A DNA stretch of 64,000 nt from Phaeophleospora eucalypticola (Eukaryota; Ascomycota; Dothideomycetes; Mycosphaerellales; Mycosphaerellaceae), in the NCBI GenBank assembly GCA_022814565.1, contig JAKLNG010000002.1, forward strand, positions 930,001-994,000, written 5' to 3'. The first letter of the stretch is position 1; each line of letters starts with the position of its first letter. The notes beneath the pieces are model-generated. The model was not told where the DNA came from and searched no databases. It saw only the letters and a program-made list of their open reading frames with translations. Shown in pieces: positions 44,084 to 54,856 of this stretch. Position numbers and translations under genes: made by a program.

Positions 44084-45973
44084 ATGCCTCCAAGACTCAA
44101 CCCATGCTCCTACCTGCCGCGAAGGCTCCAGATTGTGGTATCGCTAGCAGTCTTCATCGTCTTTTGCATCATCTTCCTAGGGACCTCAAACACCGATGAC
44201 TTCGATCCGATGCTGGGCAGAGTCCCATATGGCCCGCAACTGCAAGAAGGAGTGCACCATGCCGTTTCAGAAGCGCAACATGTCGTGGACCACATCAACC
44301 CATTCAGCGCGCCCGCGCACTCACCGCCTCCTGAACAGGCGAACAGCACCAGTGGGGAGGCGAGCTGGTACAGCGATTGGAAGTGGAAGAACCCATTCAG
44401 CAGCAGCGTAGTGCTCGATGAAGAAAGAGCTGTCCTCCCGCCGCTCCAGAACAGGCCGCCCATCTACACATACTACGATTTGTCGGCGAGGAGGAAGGAC
44501 GAGAAGAGCAGGAAAGCAGAGCAGGATCTTTTACAAATTTGGCGACGTGCATGGTGGGCAAAAGGCTTCAAGCCGGTCGTATTGAGCAAGTCTGAAGCTA
44601 TGAACAATCCGCTGTATCGTATGGTGCAAAAGATGGAACTTGAAAGAGGCATTGAGAACGAGTTGATGCGCTGGCTGGCATGGGAAAACATGGGAACAGG
44701 AATCTTGTCCAACTTCCTGGCACTCCCAATGGCACCGTATGACGATCCATTGTTGGCTTTCCTCAGGCGTGGGGAGTATCCTGCCTTGACTCGATATGAA
44801 GGTCTTGGGAATGGCCTGTTCGTGGGCACAAAGGAGCAGGTTGAGGTTGCGCTCACAGAAGCCGTGAACTCACCCGCTCTCCACCGTGTCAAGCTTATTG
44901 AAGAAGCTATGCCTCCGGATACTATCAAGAGCGATTCGAAACACGATGGCATCGCTTATTACAGCGATGCAGTAATCAAGGCCAAGTACGAGCCCATCAA
45001 GGAGAAACTCGAAAACTTGACAACGGTTGGAGAGGGCCTGGCGATGCTACCCGACTTGATCAACAGTCATTTGCATCAGACATGGCAGAACACGTTCTCT
45101 AAGGGGGTCGGCGTGTTGAAGCCGATCCCACAGCACACGTCTGCACTTATCAAGCCTGCGGTCGAGCTCGCAAGGAACTTGACCCAATGCCCTCTCAGCC
45201 CAATGCCCGCCACTTGTCCACCAAACAGACCGAACTGCAAGCCTTGTGTGAGCTCTTCCATGAAGATCAGCGTCCCGAAGGTGCTCAGGAACGACAGCTC
45301 ACTCTTCACTATCGGGACCATTCCACATCCATACACCATACAGAGCCTTGTGAAGGCGAAGGATCATATGGATCTAAAGTTTATTCGGAGAGAGACGCAG
45401 CGAGACATCTGGCTTCACGCGGCTACGAACGAGCTCGTTGGGAACGGACCATCTTCGTTTGCTCGGCTGCCTGCGCTCAAAGATGCCGTCGCTTCTGAGT
45501 ACGGCAACCCGCGGTCGCTGTGGGTGACTGCAGAGCGACCCTACTCCGCGGAGAGCGACCAAGATCTTGAGGAGCTGGACTGGATATTCGGATTCCAGCT
45601 GCCTCGCGAGCACATCGATTCAGGAGAGAGCGAAACCCCTGTGCCAGGACCCGAGAGAAGGCCGGTGAGGCCGAACGCTCCGAAACCGGAGTACGGCGAC
45701 GGTCCCATCCCCACGGACAGCCAGTTGCAGAGGGAAAAGAGCCTGCTAGAAAAAGCAAAAATGTTCATTCAGAGCGCGGGAAAGCGTGGGATGCAGGCCG
45801 CGGTGGATACGAAGGAACAGATCGAAGCGTGGAATCTGGCGGACACAGAAGCTTGGAAGTTCATTAGGGCATACAACGCTAGACGACGGATGGAACGGAG
45901 GCAGTGGGAAGAGCAAGAATCGGCGTATCTGGGTAAGGGTGTGTTAAATAGGTGGATTGACAAGATTACGTGA
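44084..45973 (+). CDS. Type II membrane protein of unknown function
   Basis: Intronless, 629 aa from MPPRLNPCSYLPRR; the frame opens four codons earlier only through a GTG. One membrane segment (LQIVVSLAVFIVFCIIFLG, about residues 15-33) after a basic N terminus predicts a lumenal body, suggesting Golgi or ER. The body has NPFS repeats (HINPFSAPAH, KNPFSSSV), a conserved-looking domain from about residue 125 (PPIYTYYDLSARRKDE) with WRRAWWAKGFKPVVLSKSEAM, and a Cys cluster (CPLSPMPATCPPNRPNCKPC) near 375-390. The KGFKPVVLSKSEA segment recalls fungal lumenal sugar-modifying proteins, a weak resemblance. Family not named. Confidence 0.78.
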   Translation: MPPRLNPCSYLPRRLQIVVSLAVFIVFCIIFLGTSNTDDFDPMLGRVPYGPQLQEGVHHAVSEAQHVVDHINPFSAPAHSPPPEQANSTSGEASWYSDWKWKNPFSSSVVLDEERAVLPPLQNRPPIYTYYDLSARRKDEKSRKAEQDLLQIWRRAWWAKGFKPVVLSKSEAMNNPLYRMVQKMELERGIENELMRWLAWENMGTGILSNFLALPMAPYDDPLLAFLRRGEYPALTRYEGLGNGLFVGTKEQVEVALTEAVNSPALHRVKLIEEAMPPDTIKSDSKHDGIAYYSDAVIKAKYEPIKEKLENLTTVGEGLAMLPDLINSHLHQTWQNTFSKGVGVLKPIPQHTSALIKPAVELARNLTQCPLSPMPATCPPNRPNCKPCVSSSMKISVPKVLRNDSSLFTIGTIPHPYTIQSLVKAKDHMDLKFIRRETQRDIWLHAATNELVGNGPSSFARLPALKDAVASEYGNPRSLWVTAERPYSAESDQDLEELDWIFGFQLPREHIDSGESETPVPGPERRPVRPNAPKPEYGDGPIPTDSQLQREKSLLEKAKMFIQSAGKRGMQAAVDTKEQIEAWNLADTEAWKFIRAYNARRRMERRQWEEQESAYLGKGVLNRWIDKIT

Positions 45974-46298
45974 GGGTAGGGCGTGTAATGTGCATCGAGC
46001 GTTGGCGTTTCTGGGACGAGAGAACCGAATGGGCTTGAATTAACTTGTCAAAAATAGTATAAACCCTCCTTCGAACTGACGCATTGTCCGTCGCACGAAG
46101 GTGACTCCTGCCTGGCGATCTTACGATTTTTCTCAACATCAAGATGCTGCAGGAATGTCGAGGGGAGGTTGCCGTGGCTTTGTTTGGTTCGCCTCCCGCC
46201 ACCGGGAGTAGGAGAAGCCGATCGATGTCGACAGCATCTCTGCTTGATCGAAGTGATTGATGAATTCGACGAACATTCCTCTCGATGTCTCGTTGCGA

Positions 46299-46308
46299 TA
46301 TATAAAAG
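46299..46308 (+). promoter_or_regulatory. TATA box in SREBP promoter
   Basis: TATATAAAAG, about 400 bp before the SREBP ATG; a textbook match in the right orientation. If used, the leader is near 380 nt long. Confidence 0.5.
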
Positions 46309-46389
46309 TGGAAGATATTCGTCACAGCGACACTGGCAGCCACGCCCGGCTTTATTTCGATCCGGACCGTAGCTGTGGTACGGGTGGAG

Positions 46390-46404
46390 TATCACCACGT
46401 GATA
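46390..46404. promoter_or_regulatory. TATCAC-CAC-GTGATA site, SRE/E-box-like
   Basis: Inverted TATCAC/GTGATA arms around CAC, containing a CACGTG E-box and an ATCAC core similar to sterol regulatory elements. It lies about 310 bp before the ATG of the SREBP gene itself, so autoregulation is plausible. Confidence 0.45.
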
Positions 46405-46437
46405 GGCTGGGTGGCCTGTGCCTCACTCGTACGATTG

Positions 46438-46639
46438 ATGGCGCAGTCTTCGCGGCCCTGAGCGTGAAACCCTGCCGCCCTGCACCGAGCTCGCAAGCAC
46501 TAACACGTCCACCGCCGCTCTCACCTTTGACGCACTTGCAGTCTTCCGTATTTCAACAATAATTGATGCGACGCCCGCAACCTGTTCCAGACGCCCGGTT
46601 GACGATTCTCCGCTAACGATGGCCAAGAGGGCTCGTTGA
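46438..46639 (+). promoter_or_regulatory. Three upstream ORFs in the SREBP leader
   Basis: ATG-started short frames at 46438-46461 (7 codons), 46566-46616 (16 codons) and 46619-46639 (6 codons), each closed before the main ATG at 46712. Confidence 0.5.
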
Positions 46640-46711
46640 ACGATTGATTGAAAGTTTCATTTGACCCGCTGCACGACATACATTCGACGTACGAAACGCG
46701 CCTTCGCAATC

Positions 46712-49645
46712 ATGGACTCGGCTTGGCAAGGGGGGTTCTCTCAACAGATGCCTCCGTTTGGTATGCAATTGGACGGCAGCCAGAACCACGAGGACTGGGA
46801 GGACTGGCTGCGATGGGATCCCACCGCTGAGGCGACCTCTCCCGACGACGGCACCTTTGGATCGGGATCTTCGAAGAACAATGACTCGCCTCTTCAGGAC
46901 CCGCTCATGCATGACTTTGGAAAGACCGATGATGAACCTCTTGTGCCGCCATTGATTGTAGGTGACGATGGCTTGGGGTTTGGGAATGGTAACGACCTGG
47001 GCAATGACTCCTTTCTTTTCGGCGCCGGCGCGGATGTAAATATTGGCTTCGACCTCGGCCAGGCTGGAACCTTCAATGGGATACCAGATATACCGAAGCT
47101 CGACACGAACACGGCATCATGGCAATTGCCCTCGAACGCGTCCAACGAGCCCAATGTCTCGCTGTCTGCGGTGACCAACGACCAAGCGCAGCAGCCGCAG
47201 TCCGCCGTCTCATTTACCGCTACGACCCCAAGCCTTCATCACAGCCCGGAGTCCTCCACTCAGAACCGCAACAGTATATCATCGAACTCACCTGATCCGC
47301 CCAAGAAGAGAGGGGGTCGCAAGAGGAAGGCAGAAACACAGCTTGAAAAGCCCAAGGCCGACGAGGAGAAGAAGAGCGACTCGCAGAGCGGAGAAGAAGA
47401 GCCGGCCAACAAGACTTCTCACAATGTGATCGAGAAGCGCTACCGCAATAATTTGAACGATAAGATTGTGGAGCTGAGGAACAGCGTGCCCAGTCTGCGT
47501 GCGATGGGACGTGCGAATGGAGGAGAAGATGTTGAAGACTTGGAAGGCTTGACGCCGGCGCACAAACTGAATAAAGCTACAGTCATGGCGAAGGCGACGG
47601 AGTATATCAAGCATTTGGAGAAGCGCAATAAGACAATGCAGGATGAGATGACCACTCTGAAGGCGCAGCTGGCGAAGGTGGAGGCGGCGATTGGAAAGTC
47701 GAGGGATAGGCAAGCGTCCATGAGCAACAGCCCGACGTCAAGCTCTGCACGGTCACGGGAGGCATCGTCGGCGTCCCAGGGAAACATACCCAACTTCCTC
47801 AACGTTCCGCAGGACCAGAACCGCTTCGGCCAGCCCGTGATGCAGCAGCAGTACAACCAGCAACAGGGGCAGCCAAGCTACTCCCGGCCGCCGAACCCAC
47901 CAGCTGAAGCGCAGAATCAGCCGCAGTATGTCAACAACGGCAGAGGCGGCGTCATGAACAAGATGCTTCTGGGCACCATGGCTGGTCTCATGGTCATGGA
48001 AGGCTACAGCGAACACCAGTCACCAGGCCAAGATACTTCCGACCGTTCACTGGCTGCTCTCCCTACCGAACTTTTCAAGCGTGCTCTGCAAGGCGGCGTA
48101 TCATCTGCTTCGTCCGATCTCTCGCGGCAAGCTATGCTGCCGTTGTTAAAGATGGCGCTGGTCGTTGGAGCGCTGTTCTATCTTCTCCTGCCATTGCTCA
48201 CCTTTTCGCCTCGACGGAAACAGAAGATGCGGGCGTCGGCGCAACTACCAAAAGCACCCTCGCTGGCCTCGCCCGTTGAGGTCCGTCGCAAGGCGTGGGA
48301 TACTGCTATCCAAACTGTCTGGGTCCCAAAGCACTTTCTCCTTGAAGTTGTTGCTGTCGGCATGAAGATGCTTCAGCTCAGTCTACGGAGACTTATCGGC
48401 TCAGAAGCATTCACCAGCATCACTGGAACCAACAAAGAAGAAGAGGCTGCTCGCATCAAGGCTTGGGACATCGCGATTGATGCGCAGCTGGCTGGTGGTG
48501 ACGCGGAAGTTTCTTACTACCGCCTGTTGCTCACTCTCATGGAGAGTGGTACATTGCCCGACTCCCCATCGAGACTGATGCAAAAGGCTGTGCACTTCCG
48601 TGTCTTCTTCTGGGAGGTTGCAAACGCAGGCTACGGTAACATGGTTGGCTTCAAGCAGTTCACCGAGAAGGTAGGCAAGTTCTACTGGGATTCTGCCAGA
48701 AGACTTCAAAAGGACCTCGTCAACGCCACGTACTCAAGGGCTGGCCATGAAGAGGACATTGAACTGCTTCCCGACCACCTTGCACGTCTTGTCGAGCTCG
48801 ACTGCGACGAAGTGCTGAGCGACGAGATGATCCAGCGAGCGTGGAATCTGGCATGGAACAAGCCAAGCGCCCACGGTACAACCGCGAATGCGGCCAAAGA
48901 TAGTGTCGTCGAGGACCACGCCATTCATTCTCCACTTGACGCTGTCGCCGCCTGGTACACGCACACTACCATCGATGACACCTTAGCGGATGCTCTTAGC
49001 GACACTGCATCAACATTCGACACAGAATACTACCTTGGCCTCGCTCTCAGCGTCGCACCGCCTGCTTCTCACACGCATGTCCGTGCGCTCGCTGCTAAGG
49101 CCGTGCTATCGAACAGCAACAGAGAGGCCAACATTGTTGTCGCGTTGGAGGCTTTGCCTGTCCTCTCGCCGACTGGTGGCATGAACTTGGTGAACCACAC
49201 GCCGGTCGCGCCAGATGTGTGCACGGCGCTGACAATTGCCAAGCTGATCTCGCTCTGCTCACCTTCATCATCCAGTCGAGCTCGCTCGCGAGCCTTCGAG
49301 GCGTTGTACGGTCTGCAGCTCGCGCCTGGTCACTTGACGCTCATCACGTCGGTTGCAGCTTATAGACTACTGCGACTGCTGTGTTCCAAGCGAGACCTGC
49401 CAGACAATGCAGCCCGTGGAATGGAAGACCTGGCCGGCAGCCTTCGTGTCTGGGTGGGAACTTCGGCAGGCCGAAACAGCGGATTGGATCATGAAGGCCG
49501 CAGCAGAATTGTCAGGTTATGTCTTGATGTTGCCAAACGCCTCGGAGGATGGAATGAGGAGAAGGACAGTGGATATGGCTCTGCTCAGCACAGCCAGAGC
49601 TCGTCGCCGGTACGAGCTAACGCGAGCCCGGTTGTACTCACGTGA
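46712..49645 (+). CDS. srbA: Sterol regulatory element-binding protein (SrbA/Sre1 type)
   Basis: Membrane-bound bHLH transcription factor controlling ergosterol synthesis and hypoxia response. Intronless, 977 aa, close to the length I recall for A. fumigatus SrbA. An acidic activation region (about 25-125) and a basic KKRGGRKRKAE stretch precede the bHLH: NVIEKRYRNNLNDKI, with the SREBP-specific Tyr at residue 244, a loop and a second helix with leucine zipper (TVMAKATEYIKHLEKRNK). Gln/Pro-rich linker. Two hydrophobic segments, MNKMLLGTMAGLMVME (about 414) and MALVVGALFYLLLPLLTF (about 481), form the membrane hairpin. The long C-terminal part is the DUF2014-type regulatory domain. Release by proteolysis is known for the family, not visible here. 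Confidence 0.94.
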   Translation: MDSAWQGGFSQQMPPFGMQLDGSQNHEDWEDWLRWDPTAEATSPDDGTFGSGSSKNNDSPLQDPLMHDFGKTDDEPLVPPLIVGDDGLGFGNGNDLGNDSFLFGAGADVNIGFDLGQAGTFNGIPDIPKLDTNTASWQLPSNASNEPNVSLSAVTNDQAQQPQSAVSFTATTPSLHHSPESSTQNRNSISSNSPDPPKKRGGRKRKAETQLEKPKADEEKKSDSQSGEEEPANKTSHNVIEKRYRNNLNDKIVELRNSVPSLRAMGRANGGEDVEDLEGLTPAHKLNKATVMAKATEYIKHLEKRNKTMQDEMTTLKAQLAKVEAAIGKSRDRQASMSNSPTSSSARSREASSASQGNIPNFLNVPQDQNRFGQPVMQQQYNQQQGQPSYSRPPNPPAEAQNQPQYVNNGRGGVMNKMLLGTMAGLMVMEGYSEHQSPGQDTSDRSLAALPTELFKRALQGGVSSASSDLSRQAMLPLLKMALVVGALFYLLLPLLTFSPRRKQKMRASAQLPKAPSLASPVEVRRKAWDTAIQTVWVPKHFLLEVVAVGMKMLQLSLRRLIGSEAFTSITGTNKEEEAARIKAWDIAIDAQLAGGDAEVSYYRLLLTLMESGTLPDSPSRLMQKAVHFRVFFWEVANAGYGNMVGFKQFTEKVGKFYWDSARRLQKDLVNATYSRAGHEEDIELLPDHLARLVELDCDEVLSDEMIQRAWNLAWNKPSAHGTTANAAKDSVVEDHAIHSPLDAVAAWYTHTTIDDTLADALSDTASTFDTEYYLGLALSVAPPASHTHVRALAAKAVLSNSNREANIVVALEALPVLSPTGGMNLVNHTPVAPDVCTALTIAKLISLCSPSSSSRARSRAFEALYGLQLAPGHLTLITSVAAYRLLRLLCSKRDLPDNAARGMEDLAGSLRVWVGTSAGRNSGLDHEGRSRIVRLCLDVAKRLGGWNEEKDSGYGSAQHSQSSSPVRANASPVVLT

Positions 49646-49973
49646 AGGGCGTGTGCAAGACCGACTTGGAGTGGATATGTATTATGCTAGACGTTTAGCG
49701 TTGTTGTGGTAGACCGTAGTCACCAGAGATACCGATTATAGGATAGACCACTTCTCACAACACACTTCACCTCTCTCTCTCTCTCTCTCTGTATGTGAGC
49801 AATCCGGCCAGTGAGGTCATTGCTTGGCGTTCACATGTCGACCGAAGCTTGGAGAGAGCCGCGGTCTTGTGATCCGACATCAACATGCCATCCGGCGGGG
49901 CGCTTGACCCTACAAACAGATGACACCATGAGCATACGACCATAGCAAATGCTTGTTAACAACGACACAAACG
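49646..49973. other. SREBP 3' flank and Pex30-like promoter
   Basis: Contains a (CT)10 microsatellite; no gene. Confidence 0.6.
49771..49790. repeat. (CT)10 microsatellite
   Basis: Twenty bases of alternating C and T, 126 bp after the SREBP stop. Confidence 0.9.
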
Positions 49974-51503
49974 ATGGAGAATGAAGCGCCAGACGCCTCT
50001 GGCGGGTCCTTTGCGAACCGTGACGAACCTATCCCCATCCTACGCATCTCTTCCAACGAAGACGACGGAACACAGTACTCTTCAGAGTCTGAGGAGCAGG
50101 AGGAAATCCAAGAATCGAAAGGCAGACGTGACAAGCTGTTGGCTCAAGCGAACAAGATTAAGGGCAAACTGGACACATACGGCTCTCCCGAGGGCAGACA
50201 AAGTCTCCAAGACCGCGTTTTCTCCAGCCTGATTTCGCAGATCATTGGAGACGTACCCGCAGATATCGATGAAAATGGCGCGCAGACGTCGAAGAAGAAG
50301 GACCGACGGTCGAAGAAATACGTCGACAGGCCGGAGTTCGGGCCTCGAATGATGACCTACAACTTCCGACGCTTCAACGCGCGAATAGGCGTGGTGTTTG
50401 TGATGCAGAACAGGCTGATACATCTATTCACATGGCGAAGACCCACGGCGACGCTTTCTTTCCTGGCGGTCTACTCGCTTCTCTGCTTGAAGCCCCATCT
50501 CCTAGCCGTCATTCCTCTGGTCATGGTGTTGTTCAGCATCATGATCCCCTCCTTCCTCGCGCGACATCCTACTCCAGCGAACGACCCTCGAATCGAGCCG
50601 AGCTATCGTGGGCCGGCGACTGCTCCTCCCAGCAGAGTCAAGCCGGCGCCTGATCTCAGTACAGACTTCTGGCGCAACATGAGGGATTTACAGAATAGCA
50701 TGGAAGACTTCTCGCGGTTGCATGATGCTGCAAATGAGTACATTACACCCTACACGAACTTCAGCGACGAGGCGTTTAGCTCTACGCTGTTCCTTCTGCT
50801 ATTTGTGCTCAGTTGCACGGCGTTCATAGGCAGTTGGCTCGTTCCATGGCGGCTCATTGCGCTGGTTGGAGGCTGGACTGCGACTCTGGCAGGCCATCCG
50901 CGATCTCAGAAGGTGCTGATGTCTTCTCGCAACGTGAGCCAGCTCCGACAGCAGATTGATCACTTGCAGACCGCACTGCGCAACTTTGTGGAGAACGACG
51001 TGCTTATGGACGAGCCTCCGGAGCTGCGGCAGGTGGAGATCTTCGAGCTGCAAAAGCATCATCCTGAAAGCGATACGTGGGAGTCATGGCTCTTCAGTCC
51101 TAAGCCGTATGACCCCCTCAGCCAGACTCGCATGGCCGGCACTCGACCAAAAGGAACGCAATTCTTCGAAGACGTTCAAGCACCTGCTGGATGGAAGTGG
51201 AAAGAGAAGAAGTGGAATCTCGACCTCTTCAGCCGCGAATGGGTTGAGCAGCGGATGATTACGGGCGTTGAGATTGAGACGGAGGGCGAGCGGTGGGTGT
51301 ATGACATACCGCCGGAGGAGGTTGATGAGTTGCTTGAATCGCCGACCAGAGGCAAGAAGAAGCGGGTGAAAAGCATTCCCAAGAGTGGATGGGAAGAGGG
51401 CACTGGTTTGGAGCAGCGTGGCGAATGGAGACGTCGACGGTGGACAAGGCTGGTCGAAAGACAGGCTTCTTCTGCTGCTGGTACGGAGAAGGCGCCCAGC
51501 TGA
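49974..51503 (+). CDS. Peroxisomal membrane protein, Pex30/Pex24 type with dysferlin domain
   Basis: Intronless, 509 aa, starting MENEAPDASGG. A 120-residue acidic, basic and disordered N terminus is followed by a reticulon-like membrane region: two pairs of hydrophobic segments near 150-190 (LSFLAVYSLLCLKPHLLAVI..) and 260-300 (TLFLLLFVLSCTAFIGSWLV). The C-terminal half has the dysferlin motifs seen in Pex23/24/30-32 family proteins: VEIFELQKHHPESDTWESWL, then GWKWKEKKWNLDLFSREW (DysF-N) and GEWRRRRWTRLVER (DysF-C). The family shapes ER-peroxisome contacts and regulates peroxisome number. Which Pex paralog this is cannot be decided from one sequence. Confidence 0.87.
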   Translation: MENEAPDASGGSFANRDEPIPILRISSNEDDGTQYSSESEEQEEIQESKGRRDKLLAQANKIKGKLDTYGSPEGRQSLQDRVFSSLISQIIGDVPADIDENGAQTSKKKDRRSKKYVDRPEFGPRMMTYNFRRFNARIGVVFVMQNRLIHLFTWRRPTATLSFLAVYSLLCLKPHLLAVIPLVMVLFSIMIPSFLARHPTPANDPRIEPSYRGPATAPPSRVKPAPDLSTDFWRNMRDLQNSMEDFSRLHDAANEYITPYTNFSDEAFSSTLFLLLFVLSCTAFIGSWLVPWRLIALVGGWTATLAGHPRSQKVLMSSRNVSQLRQQIDHLQTALRNFVENDVLMDEPPELRQVEIFELQKHHPESDTWESWLFSPKPYDPLSQTRMAGTRPKGTQFFEDVQAPAGWKWKEKKWNLDLFSREWVEQRMITGVEIETEGERWVYDIPPEEVDELLESPTRGKKKRVKSIPKSGWEEGTGLEQRGEWRRRRWTRLVERQASSAAGTEKAPS

Positions 51504-52941
51504 AAGAGTATTCTACGATGAGGCTCTCTTCAAAAATCTGTGATGCCTCTACTCTCCTCCGAAAGACAAGGTTGAGCCGTGATTGCTATCACGACATGAT
51601 ATCTTACCGATTGAAGAAGTCACGCCGGATCTCACCTTGCCGGTGGCGCATCTACTGCTTGAAGCTATTGTGAGACATCTGCGATACGAAGAGGAGGCGA
51701 ATTGGTTGTCCAACAACCTCCCTGATTCCGGCCGGCTTTTGCTACGGTCTTCGCAACGATGATCATGTCACAGCATTCATTCACTGATCATCGGCTCGAG
51801 ATGTGGTTGTTGCAACTGGAGTCTTTCGCCTGTGGTGCACGAAGTGCGACTGCGAGCGTTGTGCAGCACTTTGGAAGTCATCTCAAGCATTTACCGGTTT
51901 GGCCGAACCACCTCCATGAGCCACGACTCTGCATTTCTTGACCTACGCCGAGCTCACCAAGCAACAGAGACAAGCGAACGGCTTGGCTGCTTATCGGTCA
52001 TGGCAATGCTGGGCGTCGGTGTATTAATTTGTGGTCAGGCTCGAGAAGCTCGCCTTCCTTATCTTTTAAAAGCTTCCAGAAGCGTTCGATCGAGCTTAGC
52101 GCGGGTCGAGATGCTCATGCGACTTGCGGCGCGGCTGGACGACCAGGGGTGAACTCCGTGTCCCCTCGTTCGACTAGTCTCTCCACCGCGATCTACGCTG
52201 CCACTTGCAGCAATGGAAGTCCTCTGCGCTGAAGCTGCTTCGGGATATAGGACCTTCAGTGGATGGAATACCTGGCTGGCTACGATGAAAGGCTCGTGAC
52301 GCGATATATAAGCCAATCCTGCCCATACGGGAAATAAAAGCCACTGCTTATCTGAACAATGAAACCAGCACAAAATAAATCTCGTCGGCCTGGGGGCTCT
52401 GGAACACTTTTCTGCAGGATTCGGTGTGCTGATTGGTTCTTGCGTATCTTCGGGGCTGATGATGGTTAAGTCGCAAGGTCCTCGTCACGCAAGGTATGCT
52501 CAGATGGCGAGCTAGTGGTTATAGCCTCATGCGATAGAGGTCGACGGCGTTCACTGGGTGCCCTCAGCCAGTAGTATGGCGGACGCAAGTGTGTCGGCTC
52601 GTCGACCTTTTGGCTATAGTCGATCCCAGGGTATCGACGGCAGAATTGAGGCGGATTGGGCATACTATTCAAGCATGTGAGAGACGATGCCTTCGTGGCC
52701 TTGCGGCGCAGCAAGTACTACTTTAATGACAGTGCTGCCCATCCGCCCACGTGTGAGGTGTGCTCGTACACCTTCCTTGCCGGTGGTGGTTTTGAGTTCT
52801 TCTCGATTTCCTGAAACCCTGTTCCTTGTCCTGCCTATCCGCATTTCCCATACCTATAGTCACCACTTCACCTCACTTGCACTCCAAGGATTCAGGTGCT
52901 ACTCGCAGCTGCAGCAAGTCGTTGAAGACGGCTGAGAAACG
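51504..52941. other. Intergenic with an isolated TATA box
   Basis: No supported gene. A TATATAAG sits at 52305-52312 in GATATATAAGCC; a 36-codon ATG frame at 52359-52469 follows but is too short to call. The right end is the permease promoter. Confidence 0.45.
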
Positions 52942-54856
52942 ATGTCGGACCCGGAGAAGGCCAACTATGCCATCGACTCGACAGCGAAGGACGGATCTGG
53001 GGAGGGCTTTCATGACGTGGACGTGAGGAGAGGATCCATCGTCCTTGATGAGGCGAAGGACTTGTATGGAGACGCAGAGACTGCCGAGCGTGAGCACCGT
53101 AAACAATGAAGCCTTGAAAAGGACTTGTGCAACTGACAGCGTTTCTTTGCAGAGTATGGCTACGTCTCTCGCGGTCTCAAGTCACGCCACATTCAGTTCA
53201 TTGCCCTAGGGTAAGATCTTCAAAATTTTCCCTGAGTACAGTGCTGATTCGTTGCAGAGGAACGATCGGAACTGGTCTCTTCTTGGGCATCGGAAAGGCA
53301 TTCGCGTTGGGTGGTCCTCTCTCGGTGCTTCTGGGATACTCCATGACGGGTGTTGCCATCTTCGCCATGATGCAGTGTCTGGGAGAGATGGCGACCTGGC
53401 TTCCTCTGCCTGGCGCGGTCCCTCAATACTGCGCTCGATATGTGGACCCCGCGATGGGGTTTGCAGTGGGCTGGAATAACTGGATCTCGAACGCTTTGAC
53501 TCTGTGTGCGGAGATCAGTGCGGCTGCGATTGTTATTGGGTTTTGGAATGATACGATTAACCAGGCTGCGTGGATTTCGATCATTCTGGTGGTCATTGTC
53601 TGTCTGAACATTTTTGCTGTTTCTATCTATGGAGAGGCGGAGTTTAGTGAGTATATCGAGAGACTTGAAGGGGTACGAGCTTGCTGATGTGCGACAGTCT
53701 TTGCGTCTATCAAGATCCTCACAATCATCGGATTGATCCTTCTGGCTCTCATCATCGATCTTGGAGGAGCCCCTGGACAAAACCGATTGGGCTTCAGGTA
53801 CTGGAAACATCCATGGGCCGCAATGAGGGAGTACATCGGCACTGGAAACACTGGACGCTTCGCCGGATGGTTCGCTACCCTCGCCAACGCAGCTTTCGCG
53901 TACGGTGGAGTCGAAATGGTCGCCGTCGCCGCCGGTGAGGCCGAAAATCCGCGCAAGAACATCCCTAAAGCCGTCCGCCGCGTCTTCTGGCGAATTCTCT
54001 TCTTCTACGTGCTCGGAACCTTGGCTATCGGAGTCACAGTCCCAGCCGACGACGACCGTCTCCTGAATGGAGGTCCAGGAGCTGGGTCCTCGCCTTGGGT
54101 CATTGCCATCGTCCGCGCTGGGATTCCTGTCCTGCCGCACATCATCAACGCCGTCATCCTCACCTCCGCCAGCTCTTCAGGTAATGCATTCCTGTACACC
54201 GGCTCTCGATACCTCTTCGCTCTAGCCCAGAACCGCCAAGCCCCTCGCTTCCTGCTCTATTGCACGAAGAAGGGCGTCCCAATCTGGTGCGTTCTCATCA
54301 CGGCTTCCGTCGGCTTGCTCACCTACATGACCGTCTCTGCCGGCGCCTCGTCCGTCTTCGATTGGTTCCAGACTCTGACTACCATCACTTCGCTCTTCAC
54401 CTGGATTTCTGTCCTCATCGCGTTCCTCCGCTTCAGAGCAGCGTGTATTGCTCAAGGAGTGCAGTCAAAGGACATGGTCTTCAAGTCCAAGTTTCAGCCG
54501 TACACCGCGTGGGCGGCGCTGATCTTCTTCATCATTATCGTCCTTTTCAACGGATTTGCTGTTTTCACGCATAACAAGGACGGATCGTCGAATTGGTCGA
54601 TCCAAGACTTTGTCACTGCCTACGTCGTGATTCCGATTTACTTGGGCGTAAGTTCATCCACCTCTTACACTTTGCCTTGCGTTGATGCTAATTATCGCCA
54701 CAGCTCTATCTCTTCTGGAAGGTCTTCAAGCGCAGTAAATTCGTCAAAGCCAGCGAGGCGGACATCTGGAGTGGCAAGGCAGCGCTGGATGCAGAGGTCT
54801 GGCCGGAGCAGATCCCAAGGAATTGGCTTGAGAAGGTCTGGTTCTGGATTGCGTAG
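52942..54856 (+). CDS. Amino acid permease (AAP/Dip5-like)
   Basis: Proton-coupled plasma-membrane transporter of the APC superfamily. Five exons: 52942-53089, 53153-53210, 53258-53646, 53698-54647, 54704-54856 (introns 63, 47, 51 and 56 bp), 565 aa. The N-terminal 65 residues are hydrophilic. The first membrane segment carries the signature ALGGTIGTGLFLGIG, followed by LGEMATWLPLPGAVPQYCAR and NIFAVSIYGEAEF; about 12 hydrophobic segments are visible. The C-terminal DIWSGKAALDAEVWPEQIP..WLEKVWFW end is typical of fungal dicarboxylic/general amino acid permeases such as Dip5. Substrate cannot be fixed from sequence. Confidence 0.93.

Larger units (their letters stand above)
45974..46711. other. 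SREBP promoter and leader
   Basis: Contains a TATA box, a palindromic SRE/E-box-like site and three short upstream ORFs, all listed separately. Nothing else supported. Confidence 0.6.

Noticed and set aside
52305..52469. TATA box plus 36-codon ORF
   Set aside because: Too short and without any recognisable feature; the TATA match alone is weak evidence.
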